This document shows, in pieces, positions 18,716 to 26,285 of a stretch of DNA of 64,000 bases. Every line of letters begins with the position of its first letter. Position 1 is the first letter of the stretch. Origin of the DNA: Histidinibacterium aquaticum (GTDB taxonomy: Bacteria > Pseudomonadota > Alphaproteobacteria > Rhodobacterales > Rhodobacteraceae); the NCBI RefSeq assembly GCF_008710275.1, contig NZ_VYQE01000006.1:62001-126000 (forward strand). The letters run 5' to 3'. The notes beneath the pieces were generated by a model. That model made no database searches, was not told the origin of the DNA, and saw nothing but the letters and a program-made list of their open reading frames with translations. The position numbers and the translations under genes are program-made.

Positions 18716-19471
18716 ATGCTGCGCGGAATGATCGGCCTGGCACTACGCCTCGCGCATCTCGTCGCTGTCCTGATGATTCTCTTCGCAGGTCTCGCGGCAC
18801 TGGCCTACACGATCGGCTCCGCGCTCGGATACACGCCCTGGCTGGCCCTCGAACTGCAGGTCGGGAACGTGGTCATGGCCGATGCCGGCATGTGGCTGCA
18901 GATCGCGGCCACCGCGCTGATCGTCTCGCTGCTCTTCTTCCTCCCCGCCTCCGGCCGCGTCCTCGCGCTGGAGCGTGGCCACCGCGACTTCCGCATCTCG
19001 ATGGAGGACGTCGCCCGGGCCTATCACTACTGCCACCACGCCGACCGTCGCGGCGTCTTCACCATGTCTTCCGAGTTCGACCAGGTGCGTGAGCGCATCT
19101 CCTTCCTCCGCGACCACCCCGACCTGCAGCAGCTGGAGCCGCAGGTCATGGAAGTCGCGGCGCAGATGAGCCAGCAGTCCCGCGAACTGGCCGAGGTCTA
19201 TTCCGACGACAAGGTGCGCCGCGCCAAGGAATTCCTCGCCCAGCGCCAGGAAGAGGCCGAGACCCAGCAGGCCCGGATCGTCGAGGCGCTCCACGCCTGC
19301 ACCGAGATCCGCAAGTGGCGCCAGCAGGTCGAGGTCGAGGAGAGCATCGTCGCCTCCCAGCTCGAACAACTGCAGGAGCAACTGGACCGCTGCCTGCCCG
19401 ACCTGGGCCTCATGGTTGGCCGTCCCGCGGACAACGTGACGCCCCTTCAGGCCAAGACCGCCGCCGAGTGA
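18716..19471 (+). CDS. Membrane protein with long C-terminal coiled coil, unknown
   Basis: This 251-residue protein has two N-terminal membrane helices (about residues 12-35 and 55-80), then a soluble, strongly helical region. From about residue 150 it reads as a Gln/Glu-rich coiled coil (e.g. F-L-A-Q-R-Q-E-E-A-E-T-Q-Q-A-R-I and L-E-Q-L-Q-E-Q-L-D-R). From memory, homologues in this order are often labelled DNA repair protein, but nothing in the sequence supports that; a membrane-tethered coiled coil is what is visible. The ATG at 18716 is preferred to that at 18701 because GAGGGG is better spaced for it. Confidence 0.65.
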   Translation: MLRGMIGLALRLAHLVAVLMILFAGLAALAYTIGSALGYTPWLALELQVGNVVMADAGMWLQIAATALIVSLLFFLPASGRVLALERGHRDFRISMEDVARAYHYCHHADRRGVFTMSSEFDQVRERISFLRDHPDLQQLEPQVMEVAAQMSQQSRELAEVYSDDKVRRAKEFLAQRQEEAETQQARIVEALHACTEIRKWRQQVEVEESIVASQLEQLQEQLDRCLPDLGLMVGRPADNVTPLQAKTAAE

Positions 19472-19484
19472 CGCGCCGGAGCGC

Positions 19485-20441
19485 CTAGGGCAGCACCAGC
19501 GTGTCCGAGAGCCACGGCGTTTCCCGCACCATCGGCTCGACCACCAGCTCACTCATCAGTGATCGCAGCCGCCCCGCCATCTCGGCCGGGCGGTCTCCCA
19601 GCATTCCGCGCCGCGCCGTGAGCGTGATGCGGCGCGACAGCGGGCGTCCCGGCAGAGGCAGGATCTCCACGCTCTGACGGAAGCGATGCGCGTGGTTCCA
19701 GCCGAGCGGCGTCAGGATCGTCCATCCCGCCCCGCGCGCCACCATCGCCAGGATCGCGTGGTAGCTGTCGAGCTCGAACCGCTGGGAGAATGTCAGGTTC
19801 TGCCGGGCCAGGTGCGCCGCCAGCGTCCGGCCCAGGTGATGCCGGGTCGTGTACTGGATGTGCGGCAGCTCCCTCAGCAGGCGCAGCGAGGGGCGTCCCT
19901 CGGCAAAGCCCTTCGGCGCCGCGATGACGAAGGGCTCGTCGAGCAGCGGATGCACCTCGTGCCACTCCGCCTCGGGGCCCATCTCCGTCGCCACGATCAC
20001 GTCGAGCGCCCGCGCCTCCAGCTGGTCGTAGAGCCGATGCGACGCGCCGGTCTCCAGCAGGAAGCGCGTACTGCTCAGGGCCTCGGCCATGTCCGACAGC
20101 AGGCGCGGCGTCACCTCGGCGTCGAAGTCCTCGATCATGCCGAGCCGCAGCCGGCTGAGGGGTGCGTCGCCGCCGAGTTCCGCCCGTGCCTGGTCGGCCT
20201 CTCCGAGGATCGCGTTCGCGCGCCGCAGGAACGTCTCTCCCTGCGGCGTCAGCGTGACCGGCCGCTCGGCCCGATTGAGCAGAACCGCCCCGAGATCCCG
20301 CTCCAGGTTGGTGAGCTGCTGCGAGACGGTCGCGGCCGAGGTGTCGAGCCGGCGCGCAGCGGCAGAGAGCGAGGCCTCCTCCGCCGTCGCGACGAAGACC
20401 TCGAGCTCCCACAAGGTGATCCGGCCCTGCCGCTGCGCCAT
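19485..20441 (-). CDS. LysR family transcriptional regulator
   Basis: This 318-residue LTTR has an N-terminal winged helix-turn-helix (about residues 8-65): L-W-E-L-E-V-F-V-A-T-A-E-E-A-S-L-S-A-A-A-R-R-L. The recognition helix region is T-S-A-A-T-V-S-Q-Q-L-T-N-L-E-R-D-L-G-A-V-L-L-N-R. An effector-binding domain with periplasmic-binding fold follows from about residue 95. The start is the Met of M-A-Q-R-Q-G-R-I-T-L; a longer frame upstream lacks support. It is divergent from an aminotransferase gene across 133 bases, the usual layout for LTTR control of the neighbour. The effector is unknown. Confidence 0.9.
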   Translation of the reverse strand: MAQRQGRITLWELEVFVATAEEASLSAAARRLDTSAATVSQQLTNLERDLGAVLLNRAERPVTLTPQGETFLRRANAILGEADQARAELGGDAPLSRLRLGMIEDFDAEVTPRLLSDMAEALSSTRFLLETGASHRLYDQLEARALDVIVATEMGPEAEWHEVHPLLDEPFVIAAPKGFAEGRPSLRLLRELPHIQYTTRHHLGRTLAAHLARQNLTFSQRFELDSYHAILAMVARGAGWTILTPLGWNHAHRFRQSVEILPLPGRPLSRRITLTARRGMLGDRPAEMAGRLRSLMSELVVEPMVRETPWLSDTLVLP

Positions 20442-20574
20442 CCGTCTGCCCCCGTCGCGAAGGCCACTCCCCCGCGCGGGAAGGCTAGGCGGATCGGCCC
20501 CGCGCCGCAACGCGCCGATGGGCGATTGAAGCCTCCTCGCGCCCGCCATAGGCTCCGCGAAAACGAGGTGCCCA

Positions 20575-21957
20575 ATGCCGAACGAGACCGCCAATTCCTG
20601 GGAGTCGCGCGCTGCCGCCAGCTCCTTCTACGGGTTCACCGACCTGCCCACCGTCGCCGAACGCGGGACGGTCGTGGTCTCCGGCGGGCACGGTCCCTAT
20701 GTCACCGACGTCCACGGGCGCGACTACCTCGACGCGAATTCGGGCCTCTGGAACATGGTGGCGGGCTTCGATCATCCGGGCCTGACCCGCGCCGCGCAGG
20801 AGCAGTACGAGCGCCTGCCCGGCTACCATGCCTTCTTCGGGCGCATGTCGGACAGGACCGTGGAGCTCTCCGAGAAGCTCATCGAGGTCTCGCCCTACGA
20901 GAGCGGGCGGGTCTTCTACACCAACTCCGGGTCGGAGGCGAACGACACGCTCGTCAAGATGCTCTGGTTCCTCAACGCGCAGGAAGGCCGTCCCGAGCGC
21001 CGCAAGATCCTCACCCGGATCAACGGCTACCACGGCGTCACCGTCGCCTCCGCCTCGATGACCGGCAAGCCCTACAACTCCGTCTTCGGCCTGCCGCTGC
21101 CCGGCTTCGTCCACCTCTCCTGCCCGCACTACTGGCGCGAGGGACGCCCGGGCGAGAGCGAGGCGGACTACGTCGCGCGGCTCGCCCAGGAGCTCGAGGA
21201 GGTCATCGCCCGCGAGGGGGCCGAGACCATCGCCGCCTTCGTCGCCGAGCCCGTCATGGGCGCGGGCGGCTGCATCGTCCCGCCCGAGGGCTACTTCGAC
21301 GCGATCCTGCCGATCCTGCGGGCGCACGACATCGCCGTGGTCTCGGACGAGGTCATCTGCGGCTTCGGCCGGACCGGCGCGCGCTGGGGCTGCGAGGGCT
21401 ACGGCTTCACGCCCGACGCCATCATCTCGTCGAAGAACCTGACCGCCGGCTATTTCCCCATGGGCGCGGTGATCCTCGGCCCCGAAATGGCCGACCGCCT
21501 GCACCGCGCCTCGGAGGCGATCGAGGAGTTCCCGCACGGCTTCACAGCCTCGGGCCACCCCGTGGGCTGCGCCGTGGCGCTCAAGGCGATCGAGGTCATT
21601 CTCGACGGCGCCGACGGTGAGCCGCCGCTCATCGACAACGTCCGCCACCTCATCCCGGCCTTCGAGGCAGGCCTCGCCCGGCTGGCCGAGCACCCGCACA
21701 TCGGCGAATGGCGCGGCCGCGGGCTGATGGGCGCGCTGGAGGCCGTGGCCGACAAGGCGGAGAAGCGTCCCTTCCCCGGTCACCTCTCGGTCAGCGAGCG
21801 CATCGCCAATGCCTGCACCGACGCGGGCCTGATCTGTCGCCCGCTTGGCCAGTCGGTCGTCCTCTGCCCGCCCTTCATCATGACCGACGCGCAGATGCAG
21901 GAGATGTTCGACAAGCTCGAAGGCGCGCTCGACCGGGTCTTCAGCGACGTCGCCTGA
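20575..21957 (+). CDS. Class III PLP-dependent omega-aminotransferase
   Basis: This 460-residue fold-type I aminotransferase transfers an amino group from an omega-amine or beta-amino acid to a keto acid such as pyruvate. Motifs: Y-T-N-S-G-S-E-A-N-D (116-125, PLP phosphate), D-E-V-I-C-G-F-G-R-T-G (258-268, PLP ring Asp) and S-S-K-N-L-T-A-G-Y-F-P-M-G (PLP lysine K287). Length fits the family. The amine substrate cannot be deduced. It is divergent from the LysR gene, which probably regulates it. Confidence 0.88.
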   Translation: MPNETANSWESRAAASSFYGFTDLPTVAERGTVVVSGGHGPYVTDVHGRDYLDANSGLWNMVAGFDHPGLTRAAQEQYERLPGYHAFFGRMSDRTVELSEKLIEVSPYESGRVFYTNSGSEANDTLVKMLWFLNAQEGRPERRKILTRINGYHGVTVASASMTGKPYNSVFGLPLPGFVHLSCPHYWREGRPGESEADYVARLAQELEEVIAREGAETIAAFVAEPVMGAGGCIVPPEGYFDAILPILRAHDIAVVSDEVICGFGRTGARWGCEGYGFTPDAIISSKNLTAGYFPMGAVILGPEMADRLHRASEAIEEFPHGFTASGHPVGCAVALKAIEVILDGADGEPPLIDNVRHLIPAFEAGLARLAEHPHIGEWRGRGLMGALEAVADKAEKRPFPGHLSVSERIANACTDAGLICRPLGQSVVLCPPFIMTDAQMQEMFDKLEGALDRVFSDVA

Positions 21958-22142
21958 GCCTGTCCCCGGAGCGCCCATCCAGGCGCTCCGACACGGTGAT
22001 ATCGCCTAGCGGCTCCCGGCCCCGCCGCCACGCGGCCGCTGATATTGTCTGTCCGAGCCCTCATGCGCCTTGTCTGTCCTGCAACCGCATGACCGGCCGG
22101 CGCTTCATCCGTCCCGGTCATCCCGACGAGACGGACAACCAG

Positions 22143-22457
22143 ATGATCTTTCTGCCAGAGACCAGAACCGGGGCCCTGATCGGCCTCTCCTCGCTCGCCC
22201 CCATGAGCATCGGCTTCTTCGCCATCACCAGCCAGTTCGGCCCGGCCGCCGGCATCGCGTCCCTGCTGCTCTACGGCGTGGGCATGCCGATCCCGGTGAT
22301 GTTCGGCGTGGCGCTGGCGCTCTACGAGGCCGCGCCGCTCCCCTTGCTCCAGACCGTGCTGGTCAACGCGCCGGCCGCGGCCGTCGCGGCGGTGACCCTC
22401 CGGGCGCTGCTCGGCACCGGACCTCGCGGCAGCCGGAGCGGCAATCGCCCCGCCTGA
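22143..22457 (+). CDS. Small membrane protein, unknown
   Basis: This 104-residue protein has two to three hydrophobic segments (about residues 10-30, 34-55 and 60-90) and a basic C-terminal tail. The ATG at 22143 (M-I-F-L-P-E-T-R) is favoured because the hydrophobic protein starts there, although an in-frame ATG at 22089 is possible and neither has a strong ribosome site. The frame runs on upstream into the aminotransferase, so the start is uncertain. A strong terminator follows directly, which supports a transcribed unit. No family is recognised. Confidence 0.5.
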   Translation: MIFLPETRTGALIGLSSLAPMSIGFFAITSQFGPAAGIASLLLYGVGMPIPVMFGVALALYEAAPLPLLQTVLVNAPAAAVAAVTLRALLGTGPRGSRSGNRPA

Positions 22458-22463
22458 AACAAG

Positions 22464-22502
22464 AAAGGCGCCAGTCGACCTGCTGTCGCGACTGACGCCT
22501 TT
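22464..22502. terminator. Bidirectional intrinsic terminator
   Basis: AAAGGCG (22464-22470) and CAGTCG (22472-22477) pair with CGACTG (22489-22494) and CGCCTTT (22496-22502). This gives a 13-bp stem with one internal C/A mismatch and an 11-base loop. It sits between convergent genes. T-rich sequence follows on both strands (CCTAG on plus, CTTGTTT on minus), so it can serve both. Confidence 0.8.
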
Positions 22503-22552
22503 CCTAGTCCCGGGCCAGGGAGGGGAACCCGGGAGTCTTTGGCCGGTGCGGC

Positions 22553-22771
22553 TCAGATGCCCCGAGCGGCGCGTTCGGCGATGTAGGGAATGTCGTAGCG
22601 GCTGAAGCCGAGGTCCGCGAGGTCGCGGTCCGAGCACTGGCTCAGCTCACGGTAGGTCTGCGCGTAGATCGCCCGGCGGGCGGACCAGTCGGTGTAGGCG
22701 GCGCGGACGCGCGCCCAGAGGCCGGTGCCGGCGGGCGCATTGGCGAGCGTGGTGTTGGTCGTAGCGGTCAT
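22553..22771 (-). CDS. DUF1127 family small protein
   Basis: This is a 72-residue protein. The C-terminal part R-A-I-Y-A-Q-T-Y-R-E-L-S-Q-C-S-D-R-D-L-A-D-L-G-F-S-R-Y-D-I-P is the Arg-rich DUF1127 motif (x-L-x-x-L-S-D-R-x-L-x-D-I/L-G-x-x-R-x-D-I). Members in Alphaproteobacteria are short, often abundant, and some bind RNA and affect phosphate or stress adaptation. The start at 22771 is chosen because GGAG ends 6 bases before it; the ATG two codons earlier abuts the same GGAG. The role here is unknown. Confidence 0.85.
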   Translation of the reverse strand: MTATTNTTLANAPAGTGLWARVRAAYTDWSARRAIYAQTYRELSQCSDRDLADLGFSRYDIPYIAERAARGI

Positions 22772-23011
22772 GTTCATCTCCGTTCGGAACGTTCGTATCT
22801 CTACTGTTGACCGAGAGATGGGACGTATCGCGCCGGATGAGTAGATCCGCTTCGGGATGCCCGGGTTGCGCACTGTGCAACGCGACCAAGGGGAAAGTTA
22901 ATGCAGGCCTGCCACGGCCTTGGACCTAGGAGTGCCTCGGGCGAACGAGGTTCGCCCAAGCAGGCGCATCAGACTCCGTGGAAGGCCACCGGGACGCCTG
23001 CCCGGCTCGGC

Positions 23012-23575
23012 CTACTTCGACATCTTGGCGAGCTTTTTCTGCAGCTCGGCCAGTTCCTTCTTGATGTCGTCGAGGTCCTCCTCCTTTTCGCCGGAGGCGG
23101 CGGGAGAACCCTCTGGCATGGGGCCAGAGCTCCCGACCATGCCGCCCGTCATGGCCTTCATGAAGGCCTCCTGCTGCGCGCGCATGGCGTCGAAGCCGGG
23201 CATTCGCGCCATCGGGTTCATGGCGCCCATGTTCTCCATCATCTTCGACTGGCCCTCGCGCAGCATCTCGAAGCTGGAGGCGAGGAACTGCGGCACCACG
23301 GACATCGACTGCGTGGTGTAGCTGCGCACGAGGTCGTTCAGCACGGCGACCGGCAGCATGTTCTCGCCCCGGCTTTCGTGTTCGGCAATGATCTGGAGAA
23401 GGTACTGCCGGGTGAGGTCGTCGCCGGATTTGAGGTCGACGATCTGCACATCCCGGCCGTCGCGGATGAACCCCGCGATATCTTCCAGCGTCACGTAGTC
23501 CGAGGTCTCGGTATTGTAGAGACGGCGGCTCGCGTAGCGCTTGATGAGAAGCGGCTTGTCGGTGCTTTCGGCCAA
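23012..23575 (-). CDS. phaR: PHA synthesis repressor PhaR
   Basis: This 187-residue regulator binds PHA granules and represses phasin and other PHA genes until polymer accumulates. The N-terminal PHB_acc_N DNA-binding domain (about residues 8-70) contains I-K-R-Y-A-S-R-R-L-Y-N-T-E-T-S-D-Y-V-T-L-E-D-I. A second domain follows to about residue 125. The C-terminal tail is a charged coiled coil (L-D-D-I-K-K-E-L-A-E-L-Q-K-K-L). It lies downstream of phaP on the same strand. Two near-ideal PhaR operators lie ahead of phaP. Confidence 0.95.
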   Translation of the reverse strand: MAESTDKPLLIKRYASRRLYNTETSDYVTLEDIAGFIRDGRDVQIVDLKSGDDLTRQYLLQIIAEHESRGENMLPVAVLNDLVRSYTTQSMSVVPQFLASSFEMLREGQSKMMENMGAMNPMARMPGFDAMRAQQEAFMKAMTGGMVGSSGPMPEGSPAASGEKEEDLDDIKKELAELQKKLAKMSK

Positions 23576-23674
23576 CCTGGTCCCTCCCGAAGACGCGGCG
23601 GTGCAGAAGAAGCGTAGTCCGCCGCCAATAGGCTGACAACACCCATGTCACGCGTGGGAAAGCAGAAAAGCGAA

Positions 23675-23702
23675 AGGGGCGGAACCTTTCGGTCCCGCCC
23701 CT
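23675..23702 (-). terminator. Terminator after phaP
   Basis: AGGGGCGG (23675-23682) pairs with CCGCCCCT (23695-23702). On the minus strand the stem is followed by TTTCGCTTTTC, a good U-tract. It lies 55 bases after the phaP stop, so much of the phaP transcript probably ends here, ahead of phaR. Confidence 0.7.
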
Positions 23703-23756
23703 CGCTCCGGGTCTCGCGCCAGGGAGGAGGGCGCGTCGATCCGGAAACCGTTCGAT

Positions 23757-24209
23757 TTACTTAGCGGTCGCGGCCTTCTTGGTGGCCGAGGTCATGTCCT
23801 CGGTCGCCTTCTTGGCGGCGGCGGTCATGTCTTCGGTCATGTCCTTGCCGGCGGCCAGCATGAGTTCCATGGTCTCGGTCTGGACCTTCTTGGCGATCTC
23901 GGCATAGGCGGCCATGTGCTCGGCGGCGGCTTCGGCCTGCATCGAGGCGAAGTCGGTCATCGCCTTGGCGTAGTCGGCGGGCTCCGACTTGGCCTTGGTC
24001 ATGTCGGTCATCTTGCCGAGCGTATCCTGCATCCACTTCGCGGAGAGGTCGGTGGACTGCTTGGCGGCGTCGAGGGAGACCGCGGAGAGCTTCTCGGCCA
24101 GCGTGGTCTGGGTCTTGAAGGCCTCTTCCATGGCCTTCGTGTCCACGGGGAAGGCACCCATCATGTCCTTCATCATCGTGGTGAGGTCTTGCGTCTTGGC
24201 AGTGGCCAT
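23757..24209 (-). CDS. phaP: Phasin (PHA granule-coat protein)
   Basis: This 150-residue protein is helical and rich in Ala, Lys, Met and Thr. It has the phasin pattern of long amphipathic helices without Cys or catalytic motifs, and a repetitive C-terminus (T-E-D-M-T-A-A-A-K-K-A-T-E-D-M-T-S-A-T-K-K). Phasins coat PHA granules and control their number and size. Position between phaC and phaR, and the PhaR operators directly upstream, support the call. The codon bias toward GCC, AAG and ACC suggests high expression. Confidence 0.92.
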   Translation of the reverse strand: MATAKTQDLTTMMKDMMGAFPVDTKAMEEAFKTQTTLAEKLSAVSLDAAKQSTDLSAKWMQDTLGKMTDMTKAKSEPADYAKAMTDFASMQAEAAAEHMAAYAEIAKKVQTETMELMLAAGKDMTEDMTAAAKKATEDMTSATKKAATAK

Positions 24210-24262
24210 TGGTCAAATCCCTTCTGATTTGGCAGTGCTGCGTCTGCACAGGAATATGCATG

Positions 24263-24273
24263 CTGCGTCGCAG
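24263..24273. promoter_or_regulatory. PhaR operator 1 upstream of phaP
   Basis: CTGC-GTC-GCAG is an exact match to the CTGC-N3-GCAG repeat reported for PhaR in Rhodobacter sphaeroides. It ends 54 bases before the phaP start. A partial copy (CTGC-GTC-TGCA, 24238-24248) lies closer to the gene. Confidence 0.8.
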
Positions 24274-24289
24274 CATTTCAAGGTTTTTT

Positions 24290-24300
24290 CTGCATTGCAG
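24290..24300. promoter_or_regulatory. PhaR operator 2 upstream of phaP
   Basis: CTGC-ATT-GCAG is a second exact CTGC-N3-GCAG copy, centred 27 bases upstream of the first. The pair spans 54-91 bases upstream of phaP and 75-112 bases beyond the phaC stop. A T-rich tract (TTTTTT, 24284-24289) lies between them. Confidence 0.8.
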
Positions 24301-24374
24301 CAAAAATTGTCGCCGGGGAAGCCAAAGGCCTGTTAACCCTGCAAAATCAGGACCTCGCGGTCAGGCGCCTGGCC

Positions 24375-26168
24375 TCAGGCGGCCGGTTTGGCGATCACGT
24401 AGGTGCCCGGCGCCGGGGCGATCGGCTCGTGTTCGGCATCGCCCGGCTCGCGCGCCGGGACCGTCTTGCCGGACCTCGGCCGCAGCCAGTCGTCCCACCG
24501 CGGCCACCAGGATCCGTCATGCCGCTCGGCCACTTCGCGCCACTCCTCGGGCGGCAGGCTCAGGTCGTCGTGGATGTAGTGGCCGTACTTCTTCTTGGAG
24601 GGCGGGTTGATGATCCCGGCGATATGGCCGCTCTCGCTCAGGATGAAGGTCTTGTCCTTCGAGCCCATCCTGCCGACCCCGCGGTAGGAGCTCTTCCAGG
24701 CCGCGATGTGGTCGGATTCGCAGGCCACCGCGCAGATCGGGACGGTCACGTCGCCGATCTGCACCGTCTCGCCCGCCACCTCGAAGCCGGTGGTCGCGAA
24801 CCTGTCCTGCTGGCAGAGCCCGCGCAGGTACTCGACCGCCATGGTCGCCGGCAGGTTGGTGCCGTCGCCGTTCCAGTAGAGCAGGTCGAAGGCCGGGGGC
24901 GCCTCGCCCATCATGTAGGTCTTCACCGCCGGCCGGTAGATCAGGTCGTTCGACCTCAGGAAGCTGAAGGTCCGGCTCATGTAGAAGCTGTCGAGGTAGC
25001 CCTCTTCCTCGACCTCCTTCTCGATGCCGTCGACGAAATCGTCGTCGAGGAAGACGCCGACCTCCCCCTGGTCCGAGAAATCGGTCAGCGTGGTAAAGAA
25101 GGTCGCCGAGTTCACGCTCGTGTCGCCGCGCTTCTTCATCACGCCCAGCGTCAAAGACAGCGTCGTTCCCGCGATGCAGTAGCCCACCGCGTTGATCTTC
25201 TTCGTCCCGCAGATCGCCTTCACCTCGCGCATCGCCGCGAGGAAGCCGTCCTCGACGTAGTCGGTCATCGAGATGTCGCGGTAGCCCGCGTCCGGGTTCA
25301 CCCATGAGACGACGAAGACGGTATAGCCCTGGTCCACAAGCCACTTGATGAGGCTGTTCTTCTCCTTGAGGTCGAGGATGTAGAACTTGTTGATCCACGG
25401 CGGGTAGATCACGAGCGGGATCTCCATCACCTCCTCGGTCGTGGGCGCATACTGGATCAGCTCGAAAAGGTGATTGCGGTAGACGACCTCCCCCGGCGTC
25501 GTGGCGAGGTTCTCGCCCACCTTGAAGGCATCGCGGTCGGCAAGCGTCACGACCAGCTCGCCGTCGTTGCGCTCAAGATCCGCGACGAGGTTCTCGAGGC
25601 CCTTCACGAGGCTCTCGCCGTCCGTCTCCACCGCCCGCGCCAGCGCCTCGGGGTTGGTGCCGAGGAAATTGGCCGGGCTGAACATGTCGACGATCTGGCG
25701 CGAGAAATATTCCAGCCGCCGTTTGTCGCGCGGCTCCAGCCCCTCGATGTTCTGGACTGCCGTGTCGACGGCCTCCGAGTTCAGCAGGTATTGCTGCTTG
25801 ATGAAGTTGTAGAAGGGATGACTTTCCCAGAGCTCGTCCGAGAACCGTCGGTCGCTCGGCCCCGCGTCCTCCGGTGCCTTCAGCTGGCCCGAGGCGAGCG
25901 CCTGCTGGGCCTCGGCGTAGTGTTTCAGCGTCTTGCCCCAGTAGCCCACCTGGTGCTCGATGATCTTGGCGGGATTCGTCATCATTTCAGTCATGTAGGC
26001 GGCGGCCGCCTTCATGTAGAGGTCCTGGCTCGGGGCCTGCAGGGAGGGCGGTACGCTGCGCTTGCCCGAGAAGGTGTTCACCAGCCGCTGGCTCAGCTCC
26101 TCGATGCGGGCGATGTTGCGCTCCAGCCGGGTCAGAGCCGTGACGTCTTCGGAACTTTCAGTTGTCAT
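24375..26168 (-). CDS. phaC: Class I poly(3-hydroxyalkanoate) synthase
   Basis: This 597-residue enzyme polymerises (R)-3-hydroxyacyl-CoA into storage polyester. The alpha/beta-hydrolase-type core holds the lipase-like box G-Y-C-I-A-G with catalytic Cys331. The later A-C-E-S-D-H-I-A (Asp) and L-S-E-S-G-H-I-A-G (His) segments complete the triad, and P-P-W-I-N-K-F-Y-I-L-D-L is a strong family block. Length matches class I enzymes, which act without PhaE or PhaR subunits. It is followed by phaP and phaR on the same strand and is divergent from phaZ. Confidence 0.96.
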   Translation of the reverse strand: MTTESSEDVTALTRLERNIARIEELSQRLVNTFSGKRSVPPSLQAPSQDLYMKAAAAYMTEMMTNPAKIIEHQVGYWGKTLKHYAEAQQALASGQLKAPEDAGPSDRRFSDELWESHPFYNFIKQQYLLNSEAVDTAVQNIEGLEPRDKRRLEYFSRQIVDMFSPANFLGTNPEALARAVETDGESLVKGLENLVADLERNDGELVVTLADRDAFKVGENLATTPGEVVYRNHLFELIQYAPTTEEVMEIPLVIYPPWINKFYILDLKEKNSLIKWLVDQGYTVFVVSWVNPDAGYRDISMTDYVEDGFLAAMREVKAICGTKKINAVGYCIAGTTLSLTLGVMKKRGDTSVNSATFFTTLTDFSDQGEVGVFLDDDFVDGIEKEVEEEGYLDSFYMSRTFSFLRSNDLIYRPAVKTYMMGEAPPAFDLLYWNGDGTNLPATMAVEYLRGLCQQDRFATTGFEVAGETVQIGDVTVPICAVACESDHIAAWKSSYRGVGRMGSKDKTFILSESGHIAGIINPPSKKKYGHYIHDDLSLPPEEWREVAERHDGSWWPRWDDWLRPRSGKTVPAREPGDAEHEPIAPAPGTYVIAKPAA

Positions 26169-26203
26169 CCCTCTGTCTCCCCCCTACTTTGCACCTGCAG
26201 CAT

Positions 26204-26218
26204 CCGCTGGATCAGCGG
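26204..26218. promoter_or_regulatory. Palindrome between phaC and phaZ
   Basis: CCGCTG (26204-26209) and CAGCGG (26213-26218) form a perfect 6-bp inverted repeat around GAT, in the 117-base region between the divergent phaC and phaZ starts. The position fits an operator for either gene. It does not match the CTGC-N3-GCAG PhaR pattern, so the binding protein is unknown. Confidence 0.4.
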
Positions 26219-26285
26219 TGCGCGGTTGTTGTGACCATACGTGTGCGCAGGGGGACGCGCCAACCCCGGCAAGAGGTGTCCGCCC

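Noticed and set aside
18716-19471. DNA repair function
   Set aside because: Two N-terminal membrane helices and a coiled coil are visible but no DNA-repair domain.
23761-24303. 180-codon minus-strand frame overlapping phaP in another register
   Set aside because: It is a frame-shifted shadow with Arg/His-rich low complexity; the phasin frame is coherent and has the expected composition.
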